A stretch of 64,000 nt of DNA from CAG-791 sp045130475 (GTDB lineage Bacteria; Bacillota; Clostridia; Lachnospirales; Lachnospiraceae), in assembly GCA_045130475.1 (NCBI GenBank), contig JBGUPU010000022.1, positions 47,201-111,200 of the forward strand, written 5' to 3'. Below are positions 28,219-37,163 of this stretch, in pieces. The position numbers were made by a program, and so were the translations under genes. The notes beneath the pieces are model-generated. The model worked only from the letters and a program-made list of their open reading frames with translations, was not told the origin of the DNA and made no database searches. The first letter of the stretch is position 1, and every line of letters begins with the position of its first letter.

Positions 28219-28989
28219 ATGAACATAGAATTGCTCAGCGTGCAGTCGCTGATTTGCTGTCTGGCGTTTTTCCTGGCGGGAATCGTCGATTCTATTACGG
28301 GCGGCGGGGGCCTGATCACAATACCGGCCATGCTGGCAGTCGGGATTCCTGTCCGTTTTATCACCGGCACTAATCAGTGCTCCGTGTGGATCGGCACAGG
28401 CGTGGCAGCAGCCAAATATATGAAAAGCGGCAATATCCACCTGAAATCAGCCCTGATCACCCTCCCCTTCGCAATGATCGGATCCTACCTGGGGGCAAGG
28501 CTGAATCTGATCGTCCCGGTACAATACCTGAAGGTCTTTATGCTGGCCGCGGTTCCGGTCATCGCGGTTTTCCTTTTCGCAAACAAGAATCTGGGTGAAG
28601 ACGATCATGTCGATGAGAAGTCGGACGCGGCTGTCGTTTTTTGGTCTGCAGCCATAGGCCTCTTGCTCGGCGGATATCAGGGCTTTTACGGTCCCGGAGC
28701 CGGCTTGTTTTTTATGCTGGCCTATGCGGCCTTTCTGAAGCTGAACCTGGTGAAGGCCACCGGAAATACTAGATTCGTCATTGCAGCGGCCTCGATCATT
28801 TCGGTGTCAACCTATGCTTCATCAGGCGCAGTGATCTGGAGCCTTGCAATGGCAGCGACAATATTCAACATCGCGGGATCCTGGCTGGGTGCTGCCCTTG
28901 CCATCAAAAAAGGAGCAGAAACCATCCGCCCTATCATGATCTGCGTAGTGGTGCTGCTGATCGTAAAACTCATTTCTGATCTCCTGTGA
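28219..28989 (+). CDS. TSUP family sulfite/anion exporter (TauE/SafE)
   Basis: 256 residues with about 8 hydrophobic helices and the N-terminal hallmark FLAGIVDSITGGGGLITIPAM, repeated in the second half by LLLGGYQGFYGPGAGLFF. The family moves sulfite, sulfonates or other organosulfur anions. ATG 28219 is chosen over TTG 28210 because GGAG at 28205-28208 is properly spaced only for the ATG. Confidence 0.87.
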   Translation: MNIELLSVQSLICCLAFFLAGIVDSITGGGGLITIPAMLAVGIPVRFITGTNQCSVWIGTGVAAAKYMKSGNIHLKSALITLPFAMIGSYLGARLNLIVPVQYLKVFMLAAVPVIAVFLFANKNLGEDDHVDEKSDAAVVFWSAAIGLLLGGYQGFYGPGAGLFFMLAYAAFLKLNLVKATGNTRFVIAAASIISVSTYASSGAVIWSLAMAATIFNIAGSWLGAALAIKKGAETIRPIMICVVVLLIVKLISDLL

Positions 28990-29067
28990 GTTTACAAGCC
29001 ATTGAGAAAAGATACCGGAAATGAAAACCATAGAACAGCCTGCTTTTTTACTCCTGCGGAGGTATTT

Positions 29068-30645
29068 ATGAAAAGAGAACTTGTGATCATCCTGGATTTC
29101 GGGGGACAGTATAAACAGCTCATCGCCCGGCGTGTCAGGGAATGCAATGTGTATTGTGAGATTCATCCCCACACGATGGGGATTGATGAGATCAGGGAGC
29201 TTGCGCCCAAAGGCATCATACTGACCGGCGGTCCCGCCAGTGTCTATGATGAAAAATCCCCCACCTGTTCTCCGGAACTTTTCAGACTGGGGATTCCTGT
29301 CCTGGGCATCTGTTACGGGTCGCAGCTGATGGCATACCGCTGCGGGGGCAGTGTAAAAACCGCCCCGGTCAGTGAATACGGACGCACAGAAGTCTATATT
29401 GACGAAAAGTCTTCTCTGCTCATGAAGGATGTTGAATGTGACGGCAGAGGATCCACCATCTGCTGGATGAGCCACACCGACTATATTGCAGACCTCCCGG
29501 AAGGCTTCTCGGTCACTGCCCATACGGACCACTGTCCTGTGGCGGCCATGGAGGATCCTGCCCGCAGACTCTATGCTGTACAGTACCACCCTGAAGTGGT
29601 GCACACCCCGGAGGGAACCAAAATGCTCCGCAGTTTTGTCCTGGATGTCTGCGGCTGCAAGGGCGACTGGGAGATGTCCTCCTTTGCGGAGCGGACGATC
29701 GAGGAACTGCGGGAAAAGATCGGGGACAGGCATGTCCTGCTGGGCCTCTCCGGCGGTGTCGATTCCACTGTCGCGGCCGCCCTCCTCTCCAGAGCGATCG
29801 GCAGCCAGCTGCACTGTGTCTTTGTGGACCATGGCCTCATGCGGAAAAATGAGGGTGACGAGGTGGAAGCTATCTTCGGACCGGCGGGCAGCTTTGACCT
29901 GCATTTCATTCGTGTCAACGCCCAGGAGAGATTCTATCGCCGCCTGATCGGCCAGACCGACCCCGAGATCAAACGGAAGATTATCGGAGAGGAATTCCCG
30001 CGTGTCTTCGGAGAAGAAGCCAGGAAACTCAAGGGAAAGGTACGCTATCTGGCGCAGGGTACCATCTACCCGGATGTCGTCGAGAGCGGCGACGGCAAGA
30101 CGGGCGATGTCATCAAATCCCACCACAATGTCGGCGGACTTCCCATCGAACTGGTCCGTGAACTGGGATTTGATGAAACCCCGATCGAACCTCTCCGCAT
30201 GCTCTTTAAGGACGAAGTGCGCCGGGTTGGCCTGGAACTGGGCATTCCCCGGGAACTGGTCTATCGCCAGCCCTTTCCCGGCCCGGGACTCGCTGTCCGC
30301 ATCGTGGGTGAGATCACACCCTATAAAGTACAGATTGTGCAGGATGCCGACTACATCTTCCGCGAAGAGCTTCATAAAGCCGGTGTGGACGGGAAACTCG
30401 GTCAGTATTTCGCTGCCCTCTCCAACATGCACAGCGTCGGAGTCATGGGAGATCATCGTACCTACGGTCTGGCTGTCGTCCTGCGCGCTGTGATCACCAG
30501 CGACTTCATGACTGCAGAGGCGGCTGAGATTCCGTGGAATGTTCTCCAGACCACTATGAACCGCATCATCAACGAGGTGGACGGCGTCAACCGCGTGCTC
30601 TACGACATTACCAGTAAGCCGCCCGGAACCATAGAGCTGGAATAG
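29068..30645 (+). CDS. guaA: GMP synthase (glutamine-hydrolysing); host gene of the mobile element
   Basis: 525 residues. It aminates XMP to GMP using glutamine. The N-terminal amidotransferase has LGICYGSQLMAY with the nucleophile Cys and the QYHPEVVHT triad block; the ATP-pyrophosphatase has LLGLSGGVDSTVAAALL; the C-terminus has YDITSKPPGTIELE. CGGAGG precedes ATG 29068. The last codons (30631-30644) are the left attachment repeat of the element, so the present 3' end and following terminator are partly element-derived. The encoded C-terminus is intact. Confidence 0.96.
   Translation: MKRELVIILDFGGQYKQLIARRVRECNVYCEIHPHTMGIDEIRELAPKGIILTGGPASVYDEKSPTCSPELFRLGIPVLGICYGSQLMAYRCGGSVKTAPVSEYGRTEVYIDEKSSLLMKDVECDGRGSTICWMSHTDYIADLPEGFSVTAHTDHCPVAAMEDPARRLYAVQYHPEVVHTPEGTKMLRSFVLDVCGCKGDWEMSSFAERTIEELREKIGDRHVLLGLSGGVDSTVAAALLSRAIGSQLHCVFVDHGLMRKNEGDEVEAIFGPAGSFDLHFIRVNAQERFYRRLIGQTDPEIKRKIIGEEFPRVFGEEARKLKGKVRYLAQGTIYPDVVESGDGKTGDVIKSHHNVGGLPIELVRELGFDETPIEPLRMLFKDEVRRVGLELGIPRELVYRQPFPGPGLAVRIVGEITPYKVQIVQDADYIFREELHKAGVDGKLGQYFAALSNMHSVGVMGDHRTYGLAVVLRAVITSDFMTAEAAEIPWNVLQTTMNRIINEVDGVNRVLYDITSKPPGTIELE
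30631..30644 (+). repeat. attL: left attachment core
   Basis: ATAGAGCTGGAATA, the last codons of guaA, identical to 41291-41304. About 60 bases inward lie integrase arm-like repeats: CTACAAAATGTCTACATTTT at 30695-30714. Confidence 0.85.
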
Positions 30646-30653
30646 TACAAAAT

Positions 30654-30690
30654 CAGCGGAGAGCCTTGATTTATAAGGCTCTCCGCTTTC
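30654..30690 (+). terminator. Terminator after guaA
   Basis: AGCGGAGAGCCTT (30654-30666) pairs perfectly with AAGGCTCTCCGCT (30675-30687), followed by TTCTT. It lies inside the element relative to attL, so the element appears to bring a replacement terminator. Confidence 0.85.
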
Positions 30691-30731
30691 TTCATCTACA
30701 AAATGTCTACATTTTTCAGAGATTCTGTTCT

Positions 30732-31718
30732 CTACTTACTGCAATAAAACTTGATTTCTTCCGCAATATCGTTGGAGTTTTCCTGCAGACTATCCCTGAA
30801 CATGATCTCAAAATTGTCGCGCAGGAAGTCATTTTCTTCTCCGCTATTCCGCATATACTCCAGAAAATCGTCAATCTGACTTTTAACAACACTGAAAGAG
30901 GGAACAGGAATGCAATAGGTTATGGTCAGCTGACGGTCAGTCAATTGGAAGTCTGTATAGATATCTGCTCCCAGGCTTGAATAGTAGTCCAGTTCCGACA
31001 GAAACTGCGCAAAAAGCTCTTCAGCCTGGTCTGAGGGCGGAGTTAAAAGCTCATTGACTACAAAGGTAAAACCGGGGCCTTTTAAGCTGTTCGGAGCATC
31101 TTCAAAAGAAGTAGCAACTGTAAAACCGGATTCCACAATACTCCTCAGGAGGAGGGCAAGCTCAGATGTGTTTTTAAAATGAGAATGGAGCTTACCTGCT
31201 TTCTCTACCAGTGGATCATAGTGGGTATGCAGTGAATGCTCTTTTGCGGAAAAATATTCCCGGGCATTCGTGCCGAATTTCCCTTTCCAGGATTCATAAG
31301 CCTTGAGCTGCTCAGAAGAAACTTCCCCCGGACTTGAGAGGATAGCGGCCTTTTGATTTCTCCACAAATTCATGTAGGTGATGAGGGTCCGTATTCTCCT
31401 GTTGTTATCATCAAAGACCAGAGTGGTCTTTCCATCTTTTTTCTCTATATCCATCCCAAACAAATCTTCAAACAGAAAAAGTGCCTGCATCACATCCTCG
31501 TCTGTCCGGATATCGATATCTGACAGAGCAGCAAGATCAACATCCAATACATCCGCCAGTTTTGCCCTGATCTCTCCCTTTGGAGCCATCAGATCTTTTT
31601 CATATTTTCTGATTCTGGAATCAGCTGTAGAGGCGGAAAAACCTACAGCAAGCCCCAGGTCTTTCTGCGTCCATCCCTTTAGAATTCTATATTTTCTAAT
31701 CTTCTCACCAAGAGTCAC
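30732..31718 (-). CDS. XRE-family helix-turn-helix regulator, probable element repressor
   Basis: 328 residues. The N-terminal HTH covers about residues 4-65 (GEKIRKYRILKGWTQKDLGLAVGFS, in part, with RIRKYEKDLMAPK as recognition region). The long C-terminal part (about 260 residues) is not recognised. It has no catalytic motif that I can see. It is divergent from the element's early operon with the clear promoter at 31828 between them, the usual arrangement for a master repressor. Confidence 0.8.
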   Translation of the reverse strand: MTLGEKIRKYRILKGWTQKDLGLAVGFSASTADSRIRKYEKDLMAPKGEIRAKLADVLDVDLAALSDIDIRTDEDVMQALFLFEDLFGMDIEKKDGKTTLVFDDNNRRIRTLITYMNLWRNQKAAILSSPGEVSSEQLKAYESWKGKFGTNAREYFSAKEHSLHTHYDPLVEKAGKLHSHFKNTSELALLLRSIVESGFTVATSFEDAPNSLKGPGFTFVVNELLTPPSDQAEELFAQFLSELDYYSSLGADIYTDFQLTDRQLTITYCIPVPSFSVVKSQIDDFLEYMRNSGEENDFLRDNFEIMFRDSLQENSNDIAEEIKFYCSK

Positions 31719-31827
31719 GTTTGTCTCCTCTCAAAAACATCATAAATTTCTTCCTGTATTCTACCATAACAAGCAGAAAAAAGTAACTTCTTTGTAGAAA
31801 ATAGACCTAAAAACATGACTATTATTG

Positions 31828-31856
31828 TTGACAAGCATTAAGAGTGGTCGTATTAT
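31828..31856 (+). promoter_or_regulatory. Promoter of the element's rightward operon
   Basis: TTGACA (31828-31833), a 17-base spacer, and TATTAT (31851-31856), followed by a leader of about 55 bases to the first gene at 31920. It is the best promoter match in the element and lies in the repressor-divergent intergenic region. Confidence 0.8.
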
Positions 31857-31919
31857 ATTATCCACAGACATAAATATATGGCTGTTTAAGAATGCGATAG
31901 ACATATTGAAGGAGGGGCT

Positions 31920-32120
31920 ATGAATAATAAGAATAAATCTTTGTTTGTTGGAGTAGAAACTGTGAGAGCGGATCTTGGAGTATCGAGATCCAAGGCATAC
32001 GAAGTAATCAGGGAACTGAATGCTTCCATGAAAGAAGCGTACCCGAAGGCAATTGTGGTGCCCGGAAAGGTTAACCGGATCTGGTATGAGGAAGCCTGTC
32101 TGGGAGCGGGGGCACATTGA
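31920..32120 (+). CDS. Small DNA-binding protein (HTH, excisionase-like)
   Basis: 66 residues behind GGAGGGG. The helix pair VETVRADLGVSRSKAYEVIREL looks like a helix-turn-helix of the small regulators or excisionase-type proteins common as first genes of such elements; the C-terminal part has a wing-like VVPGKVNRIWYEE. A role in directing excision or copy control is inferred from position only. Confidence 0.6.
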   Translation: MNNKNKSLFVGVETVRADLGVSRSKAYEVIRELNASMKEAYPKAIVVPGKVNRIWYEEACLGAGAH

Positions 32121-32162
32121 TGGAGTGCAGGGAATGAAAACGGAATGAAAGGAGCAATAGAT

Positions 32163-32909
32163 ATGGCAGAGAGACGAATGTTCTCCCGATCCGTTGTGGA
32201 GAGCGCCAGGTTTTTAAAGATGCCGGTATCGTCTCAGAATCTGTATTTTCACCTGGTCATGAACGCTGATGATGACGGGATCGTTGAAGCATATTCTGTA
32301 ATCAACCTGATCAGAGCAAATGAGGACGACTTGAGGGTCCTGCATGCCAGAGGGTTTGTCCGGATCCTGAATGAAGATCTGGTGACCTATGTCATGGACT
32401 GGCGGGAGCAGAACAAAATCAGGCCTGATCGAAAGAAGGATAGTATTCATAAAGAGCTTCTTCAGCAGACACTTCCAGAAGTAAAGCTTCTCGAAAAAAA
32501 AGAGAGGTCAGACCTGGTTAAGAAATCTGGACCGTCCGTGGACGGCACTATGTCCGCACAGTGTAGTAGAGGTAAGGAAAGTGCAGGTAAGGAGAGTAGA
32601 GGAGAGGTGAGTAGAGTTCCTGTCACACCAGAAGCACAAACCTCCATATTCCGCCTTGGCAATGAATTTCTTACCGAAGATGAGTATCGGGAACTTGTTC
32701 ATACGTTTTCAAAGCCTGTTGTAGATGGAGTAATCGGAAGAATACTCAGAAAGCCTTATCATGGGTGCCTGAATTACAAGACCATCTATGCATGGTGCAC
32801 AGAACATAGATATAAGACAAGTATTCCTGCCATGGAGCACAAAGAATCCGGATACTCTGAGCAACTCAGGAAACTGGCCAGGGAAAGGGAAGGAGGTATG
32901 TATGGATGA
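32163..32909 (+). CDS. DnaD-like replication initiation protein of the element
   Basis: 248 residues. The N-terminal part (MFSRSVVESARFLKMPVSSQ, then LYFHLVMNADDDGIVEAY) matches the winged-helix region of phage/element replisome-organiser proteins. A polar Ser/Arg/Glu-rich linker (about 125-160) and a C-terminal DnaD-like helical part follow. ATG 32163 follows AAAGGAGC. It is paired with the DnaC-like loader, whose start it overlaps by 8 bases, suggesting that the element can replicate when excised. Confidence 0.7.
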   Translation: MAERRMFSRSVVESARFLKMPVSSQNLYFHLVMNADDDGIVEAYSVINLIRANEDDLRVLHARGFVRILNEDLVTYVMDWREQNKIRPDRKKDSIHKELLQQTLPEVKLLEKKERSDLVKKSGPSVDGTMSAQCSRGKESAGKESRGEVSRVPVTPEAQTSIFRLGNEFLTEDEYRELVHTFSKPVVDGVIGRILRKPYHGCLNYKTIYAWCTEHRYKTSIPAMEHKESGYSEQLRKLAREREGGMYG

Positions 32910-33612
32910 GAGGAAAGAGATGTGTCCGGTCTGCAGAAATCTTGGATATGTCTATTTCGAAGATGAAAACGGACGCACTTATTCGAAACCCTGCAAATGT
33001 ACCGCTGTAAAAGAAGCGAGAAAGCGTCTTGAGAGAAGCGGACTGGCAAAGCTGTTCAAATCAAAGACATTTGATTCTTTTATGACCTGCGGCAACCCTC
33101 TGCTTGAAGACGCAAAGAGGACTGCAATGCAGTATACAGAATCATTTGCAGAGAGAACCGACTCAGATTCCAATTCCCTCTTGCTTTGCGGACAGGTCGG
33201 TGCAGGGAAAACGCATCTGGGAACAGCCTGCAGTGTCCGGCTGATCGATCAGGGGATTCCAGTGATTTATATGGGCTACCGAGAGGAGATGACATCCCTG
33301 AAGGCAAAGGTGACAGATGAAAAGGCGTACAGGGATGAAATAAACCGGTATAAAAAAGCTGCAGTTCTGTTTATCGATGATTTCCTAAAGGGAAAGATTA
33401 CGGAAGCAGATATAAACATTGTCTACGAAATCGTGAATTACAGATACAACAATCACCTGCCGCTGATCATCAGCACGGAGAAGACCTTGGATGATCTGAT
33501 CAGCTTCGATGAGGCTGTAGGAAGCAGACTGATAGAGATGTGCCGGGGACATATTATCGTTTTTGAAGGCAGGAAATTGAATTATCGATTGTATCGAGGG
33601 GGTGTAGCTTAA
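32902..33612 (+). CDS. DnaC-like helicase-loading ATPase
   Basis: 236 residues. It begins with a zinc-ribbon-like Cys cluster (CPVCRNLGY ... KPCKC) as in phage DnaC/DnaI loaders. The AAA+ core has Walker A GQVGAGKTHLG and Walker B VLFIDDFLKG. Its partner would be the host replicative helicase. The ATG at 32902, after AGGAGG, overlaps the end of the DnaD-like gene. Confidence 0.85.
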   Translation: MDERKEMCPVCRNLGYVYFEDENGRTYSKPCKCTAVKEARKRLERSGLAKLFKSKTFDSFMTCGNPLLEDAKRTAMQYTESFAERTDSDSNSLLLCGQVGAGKTHLGTACSVRLIDQGIPVIYMGYREEMTSLKAKVTDEKAYRDEINRYKKAAVLFIDDFLKGKITEADINIVYEIVNYRYNNHLPLIISTEKTLDDLISFDEAVGSRLIEMCRGHIIVFEGRKLNYRLYRGGVA

Positions 33613-34721
33613 TGGCTGTTTACAGGGACAAATGGAACGGTTACACAGGCAATAGCTGGCGTGTTGCCTGCTATTACACAAACTGGAAGGGAGAACGTGT
33701 CAAGCATGAGAAACGCGGGTTCTCAACCAAGAAGGAGGCGTTGGCTTATGAAAGGGAATTCCTGGCAAAAATGAAGAAGGATATCAAGATGGGGTTTTCC
33801 TCTTTCATTGATTGCTATCTGAACGGTGTCCGGCCACAGTTGAAAGAGACTACGATGGCGAATAAGGAAAACATTATCAACACCCATATCAGACCTTATT
33901 TTGAGCAGAAAAGCCTTTCAGGGATCACTGCAATAGATATCCTGCAGTGGCAGAACGAACTCTTGTCAAGCCGGGATGAAGATGGAAAAGGATATGCACC
34001 CACCTTCCTAAGGACGATCCAGAATCAGTTGAATGCGATTTTCAACCACGCCGTCAAGTACTATGACCTGCCAAAGAGCCCGTGTGACGCCACAAAGAAA
34101 ATGGGGACAAGCAAAAATGCGGAGATGCTTTTCTGGACAAAGCAGGAATACCAAAAGTTTTCAAATGAAATGAAGGAAAAGCCGATTTCCTATTATGCTT
34201 TCCAGGTACTGTATTGGACTGGCATCCGCGTCGGAGAACTGTTGGCGCTTACAAAAGAGGATTTTGATCTGGAAAACCGTAAGCTGCGGATCAATAAGAA
34301 TTATCAGGTGATCAAGGGTGTAGAAAAGATTCTCACCCCCAAGTCCATGAAGAGCATCCGCGTGATCGACATTCCCAAGTCGCTGTGTGATGAAATGAGG
34401 GAATATTTTGATTCTCTTTATAAAGTCGATGATAAAAGCCGGATCTTTGTTATTACAAAGAGTTATCTGCATCATGAGATGAACCGTGGGGCAAAGGCTG
34501 CGGGTGTAAAGAGGATCCGGATCCATGATCTCAGGCACTCAAACTGTGCTCTTCTGATTGACCTTGGCTATTCACCGGTCCAGATTGCGGAGAGGCTCGG
34601 GCATGAGAGCAGTACGATCACAGAGCGCTATTCACATCTGTATCCTTCTGTGCAGCAGGAGATGGCAGAAAAACTTGACCAGGCCTTTAAGGAAACCGGG
34701 GAGGAGATCAATGAAGATTGA
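33612..34721 (+). CDS. int: Tyrosine site-specific integrase
   Basis: 369 residues. An N-terminal arm-binding domain (VACYYTNWKGERVKHEKRGF), a SAM-like core-binding domain, and a C-terminal catalytic domain with the first Arg in WTGIRVGELLAL, HDLRHSN, the GH pair in AERLGHES, and the nucleophile Tyr in ITERYSHLYP. All key residues are present. The ATG shares a base with the previous stop. It should recombine the 14-base core in guaA. Candidate arm sites with GTCTACA lie near both element ends. Confidence 0.93.
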   Translation: MAVYRDKWNGYTGNSWRVACYYTNWKGERVKHEKRGFSTKKEALAYEREFLAKMKKDIKMGFSSFIDCYLNGVRPQLKETTMANKENIINTHIRPYFEQKSLSGITAIDILQWQNELLSSRDEDGKGYAPTFLRTIQNQLNAIFNHAVKYYDLPKSPCDATKKMGTSKNAEMLFWTKQEYQKFSNEMKEKPISYYAFQVLYWTGIRVGELLALTKEDFDLENRKLRINKNYQVIKGVEKILTPKSMKSIRVIDIPKSLCDEMREYFDSLYKVDDKSRIFVITKSYLHHEMNRGAKAAGVKRIRIHDLRHSNCALLIDLGYSPVQIAERLGHESSTITERYSHLYPSVQQEMAEKLDQAFKETGEEINED

Positions 34722-35115
34722 TGGAGGAGAAGACAAGATCTACCGCAGATCTACGCAGTCGAAAGGGACAACCCCAAAAAGAAAAAATGAAAAAAACAGA
34801 TTGAGAAATAAGATTATGAATTTTCGTGTTTCATCGAAGGAAAAGGAATTGATTGAGGCTCGAATATCGGCGACCGGAATGGGAAAAGCAGATTTTTTTA
34901 TCCAGAGCTGTTTGTACCAGACAATTCTTGTGAGAGGAAATATCCGGTCCTTTACCGGGATCAAGAACAGGATTGAAGATTTGGCAAAAACGATTCACCG
35001 CAATCCCAGGTTGGAAGAAATGGATCCGGCTCAGGCAGAGACACTGAAAACAATTCTTGAAATCCTTGACAGAAGATTTGAAAAGGAGGAAAAAAGTGGC
35101 GGCAAAATCGTATGA
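34711..35115 (+). CDS. mobC: MobC-like relaxosome accessory protein
   Basis: 134 residues. After a basic N-terminus come the ribbon-helix-helix-like FRVSSKEKELIEARISATGM and a conserved tail (NIRSFTGIKNRIEDLAKTI), the layout of MobC-family plasmid mobilization proteins. These bind oriT and assist the relaxase. GAGGAG precedes ATG 34711, which overlaps the integrase end by 11 bases. Confidence 0.75.
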   Translation: MKIDGGEDKIYRRSTQSKGTTPKRKNEKNRLRNKIMNFRVSSKEKELIEARISATGMGKADFFIQSCLYQTILVRGNIRSFTGIKNRIEDLAKTIHRNPRLEEMDPAQAETLKTILEILDRRFEKEEKSGGKIV

Positions 35116-35395
35116 AGAGAGAATTGCAGATCTTCAGAAAAGGCAGAGCCAGCTCAAAGCGCGGGAGAATGCGCTGAAGAAAAAACAGGCGGCAGATGAA
35201 GCGAAAAAGCGCAGTCACAGATTGATTGAACTTGGAGCAATCATTGAATCTGTTTTGGGAAGATCTACGACAGAGGAAGATAAAATGAAACTGTTAAATT
35301 TCTTGAAAAAACAGGAAACAAATGGACATTATTTTACTCGCGCCATGAATGCGGAAGCAGTCTCGAATCCAAATCCGGAGCGGTGGGAGCAGTGA
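35096..35395 (+). CDS. Small coiled-coil mobilization-associated protein (TraD/DUF3847-like)
   Basis: 99 residues from GTG 35096, behind AAAAGGAGGA. The first 45 residues are a Lys/Gln/Glu-rich coiled coil. The following KKRSHRLIELGAIIESVLG resembles the conserved core of small conjugation-associated proteins found directly before MobA/L relaxases. It overlaps mobC by 20 bases and precedes the oriT. Confidence 0.65.
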   Translation: MAAKSYEERIADLQKRQSQLKARENALKKKQAADEAKKRSHRLIELGAIIESVLGRSTTEEDKMKLLNFLKKQETNGHYFTRAMNAEAVSNPNPERWEQ

Positions 35396-35410
35396 TTTCG
35401 CAGTTCCCTT

Positions 35411-35470
35411 AATACGTTAAGGGCGCACTTATATGTGGGCGGAGACCCACATGTTATAAGTGCGCTCCTG
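35411..35470 (-). other. Origin of transfer (oriT) with MobQ-type nic motif
   Basis: Read on the minus strand, 35420-35431 is TAAGTGCGCCCT, the nick-region consensus of oriTs used by the RSF1010/pIP501-type (MobQ, MobA/L) relaxases. An inverted near-copy, TAAGTGCGCTCCT, lies at 35457-35469, and the arms ATATGTGGG/CCCACATGTT pair around GGAGA. It sits between the accessory mobilization gene and mobA, as expected. The rest of 35471-35618 has further GC-rich repeats and no gene. Confidence 0.85.
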
Positions 35471-35618
35471 CGCGGAGGGCGGCAGGTTTCACCTGCATGG
35501 AGTCCTGCGGACGGTACAGCCAGATTTCCCCAGAAAAGAGACCAACTATGCTGCCCTGCGGGGCACCAGAAATTCAGGTGTTTAAAGAAAAAACTTGCTG
35601 TAGGGAGGGAAGTATGGA

Positions 35619-37163
35619 ATGTCAATTTATCATTGCTCTATAAAGATCATCACCCGCACCGGTGGGAGATCGGCTGTCGCTTCAGCCGCTTATCGGGCAG
35701 GAGAGAAATTATACAATGAAGAGACCGGTCTGACTCATGATTTCACCAGGAAGGGCGGGGTCATTATGAATGAGATTCTGCTCCCTCGTAATGCTCCCGG
35801 CAGATATAAAAACAGGGAGACCTTGTGGAACGAAGTCCAGACAATAGAGAAGCGGTCAGATGCGCAGTTTGCAAGAGAAGTGGAAGTGGCATTTCCCACA
35901 GAACTTGATCGGACCCAGCAGATTGAGTGCGTGCGTGATTTTATTCGGGAAAACTTCGTGAGTAGGGGGATGATAGCGGATTGGGCACTTCATGATAAGA
36001 ACGACGGAAATCCCCATGCGCACATCCTTTTGACAATGAGAGGGTTTGATGAGCATGAACAGTGGCTGAAAAAGCAGAAAACTGTTTTCGCAAATACACG
36101 GGATGCTCAGGGCAGGCCAATCTATGATCCATGCCTTCCTGTATATGATCCGAAGGATAAAGAGAATTCTTTTCAGTACCGGATTCCGGCTCTCGACCAG
36201 GACGGCAGACAGAAAACGCGTGTCCGGAAAGGAAAAGGAACAGAGTATCTTTGGGAAAAGATTTCTATTCCGGCCAATGACTGGAATGAACACACCATGG
36301 CGGAAATATGGCGGGCTTCCTGGGCAGAACACTGCAACAGATATCTTGCAGAAGAGAATCGCATTGATCATCGAAGCTATGAACGACAGGGCCTTGAGAT
36401 AGAGCCGACGATTCATGAAGGAGTTGCTGCCAGGCAGATGGAAAAGGAGGGGAGATCTTCAGATCGATGCAGGATCAACCGGCAGATTGATGAACGCAAT
36501 TCTATCCGCCGACAGATGAAAGATTTGGCAATGGAACTGACTCGATTGATCACAGAAAAGGCAAAGGAGATATATGGACGATTTAAAGAGCTTGGAAGAC
36601 GTTATCGAGATGCTGAGGATACAGGAACAGATGCAGGGGATCCTGGAGAGACAGCAGAACGAAATCGAGGAATTGCGGATGGAAAACCGGAGTTTGAAAG
36701 AACAGCTGGACGAATCTATGTACTCCAGCGAGCAGTTGCTGAAGCAGGGGAAGAGATTGAACGAACAGATCAGGAAATTGAAGGAACAGATCAGCGAATT
36801 AAAGAATTAAAGCAGCTTATTGCTGAAAGAGAGGCGGAACGTGATGAAAGGCTTGAACGACTCAAAAACCGACGAGCTTCTTACCTTGTTGGAGGAGCAG
36901 CAGGAAGAAAACGAGACGCTTCAGGCTCAAATCCTGGAAGCCCGGCAGACGGTATCGTTGCTCTCCTCGCAGAACTCGATCTTAAGGAACGAGCTTCGGA
37001 AGAAAAGCGAAACCATTGTGTCACTGAACGGACAGATCGGGAAACTGAGCGAGAGCGATCTCGTGTTGAAGCGGAACGGAATACTCGAGAAGCAGATCAT
37101 AGAATCCAGGAAAATCGAACAGAGCGCAAGACGAGAAGCAGAAATTGCGGTTTCGACCGCTGA
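35619..37163 (+). CDS. mobA: MobA/MobL-family relaxase
   Basis: 514 residues. It nicks oriT and pilots the strand in conjugation. The catalytic N-terminus starts MSIYHCSIKIITR with the RSAVASAAYRAGEKL block, the metal-binding histidines in DGNPHAHILL, and the DWALHDKN region. The last roughly 195 residues are extremely rich in Glu, Arg and Asp. They are read in a different frame from two further genes (36574 and 36844) that overlap this end. It starts at ATG 35619 after GGGAGGG. A host-encoded or co-resident secretion system would be required. Confidence 0.9.
   Translation: MSIYHCSIKIITRTGGRSAVASAAYRAGEKLYNEETGLTHDFTRKGGVIMNEILLPRNAPGRYKNRETLWNEVQTIEKRSDAQFAREVEVAFPTELDRTQQIECVRDFIRENFVSRGMIADWALHDKNDGNPHAHILLTMRGFDEHEQWLKKQKTVFANTRDAQGRPIYDPCLPVYDPKDKENSFQYRIPALDQDGRQKTRVRKGKGTEYLWEKISIPANDWNEHTMAEIWRASWAEHCNRYLAEENRIDHRSYERQGLEIEPTIHEGVAARQMEKEGRSSDRCRINRQIDERNSIRRQMKDLAMELTRLITEKAKEIYGRFKELGRRYRDAEDTGTDAGDPGETAERNRGIADGKPEFERTAGRIYVLQRAVAEAGEEIERTDQEIEGTDQRIKELKQLIAEREAERDERLERLKNRRASYLVGGAAGRKRDASGSNPGSPADGIVALLAELDLKERASEEKRNHCVTERTDRETERERSRVEAERNTREADHRIQENRTERKTRSRNCGFDR
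36574..36810 (+). CDS. Nested coiled-coil protein inside mobA (+1 frame)
   Basis: 78 residues, lying wholly within mobA but in the +1 frame. An AAAGGAG box sits 5 bases before ATG 36574, better than that of mobA itself. The product is an almost continuous heptad-patterned coiled coil (LKSLEDVIEMLRIQEQM, then IEELRMENRSLKEQL). RSF1010 mobB, encoded within mobA, is a precedent for nested mobilization genes. Its role is unknown. Confidence 0.6.
   Translation: MDDLKSLEDVIEMLRIQEQMQGILERQQNEIEELRMENRSLKEQLDESMYSSEQLLKQGKRLNEQIRKLKEQISELKN

Noticed and set aside
35396..35618. Possible small gene between the mobilization genes
   Set aside because: The stretch is explained by oriT repeats; open frames through it have no ribosome site or protein-like composition.
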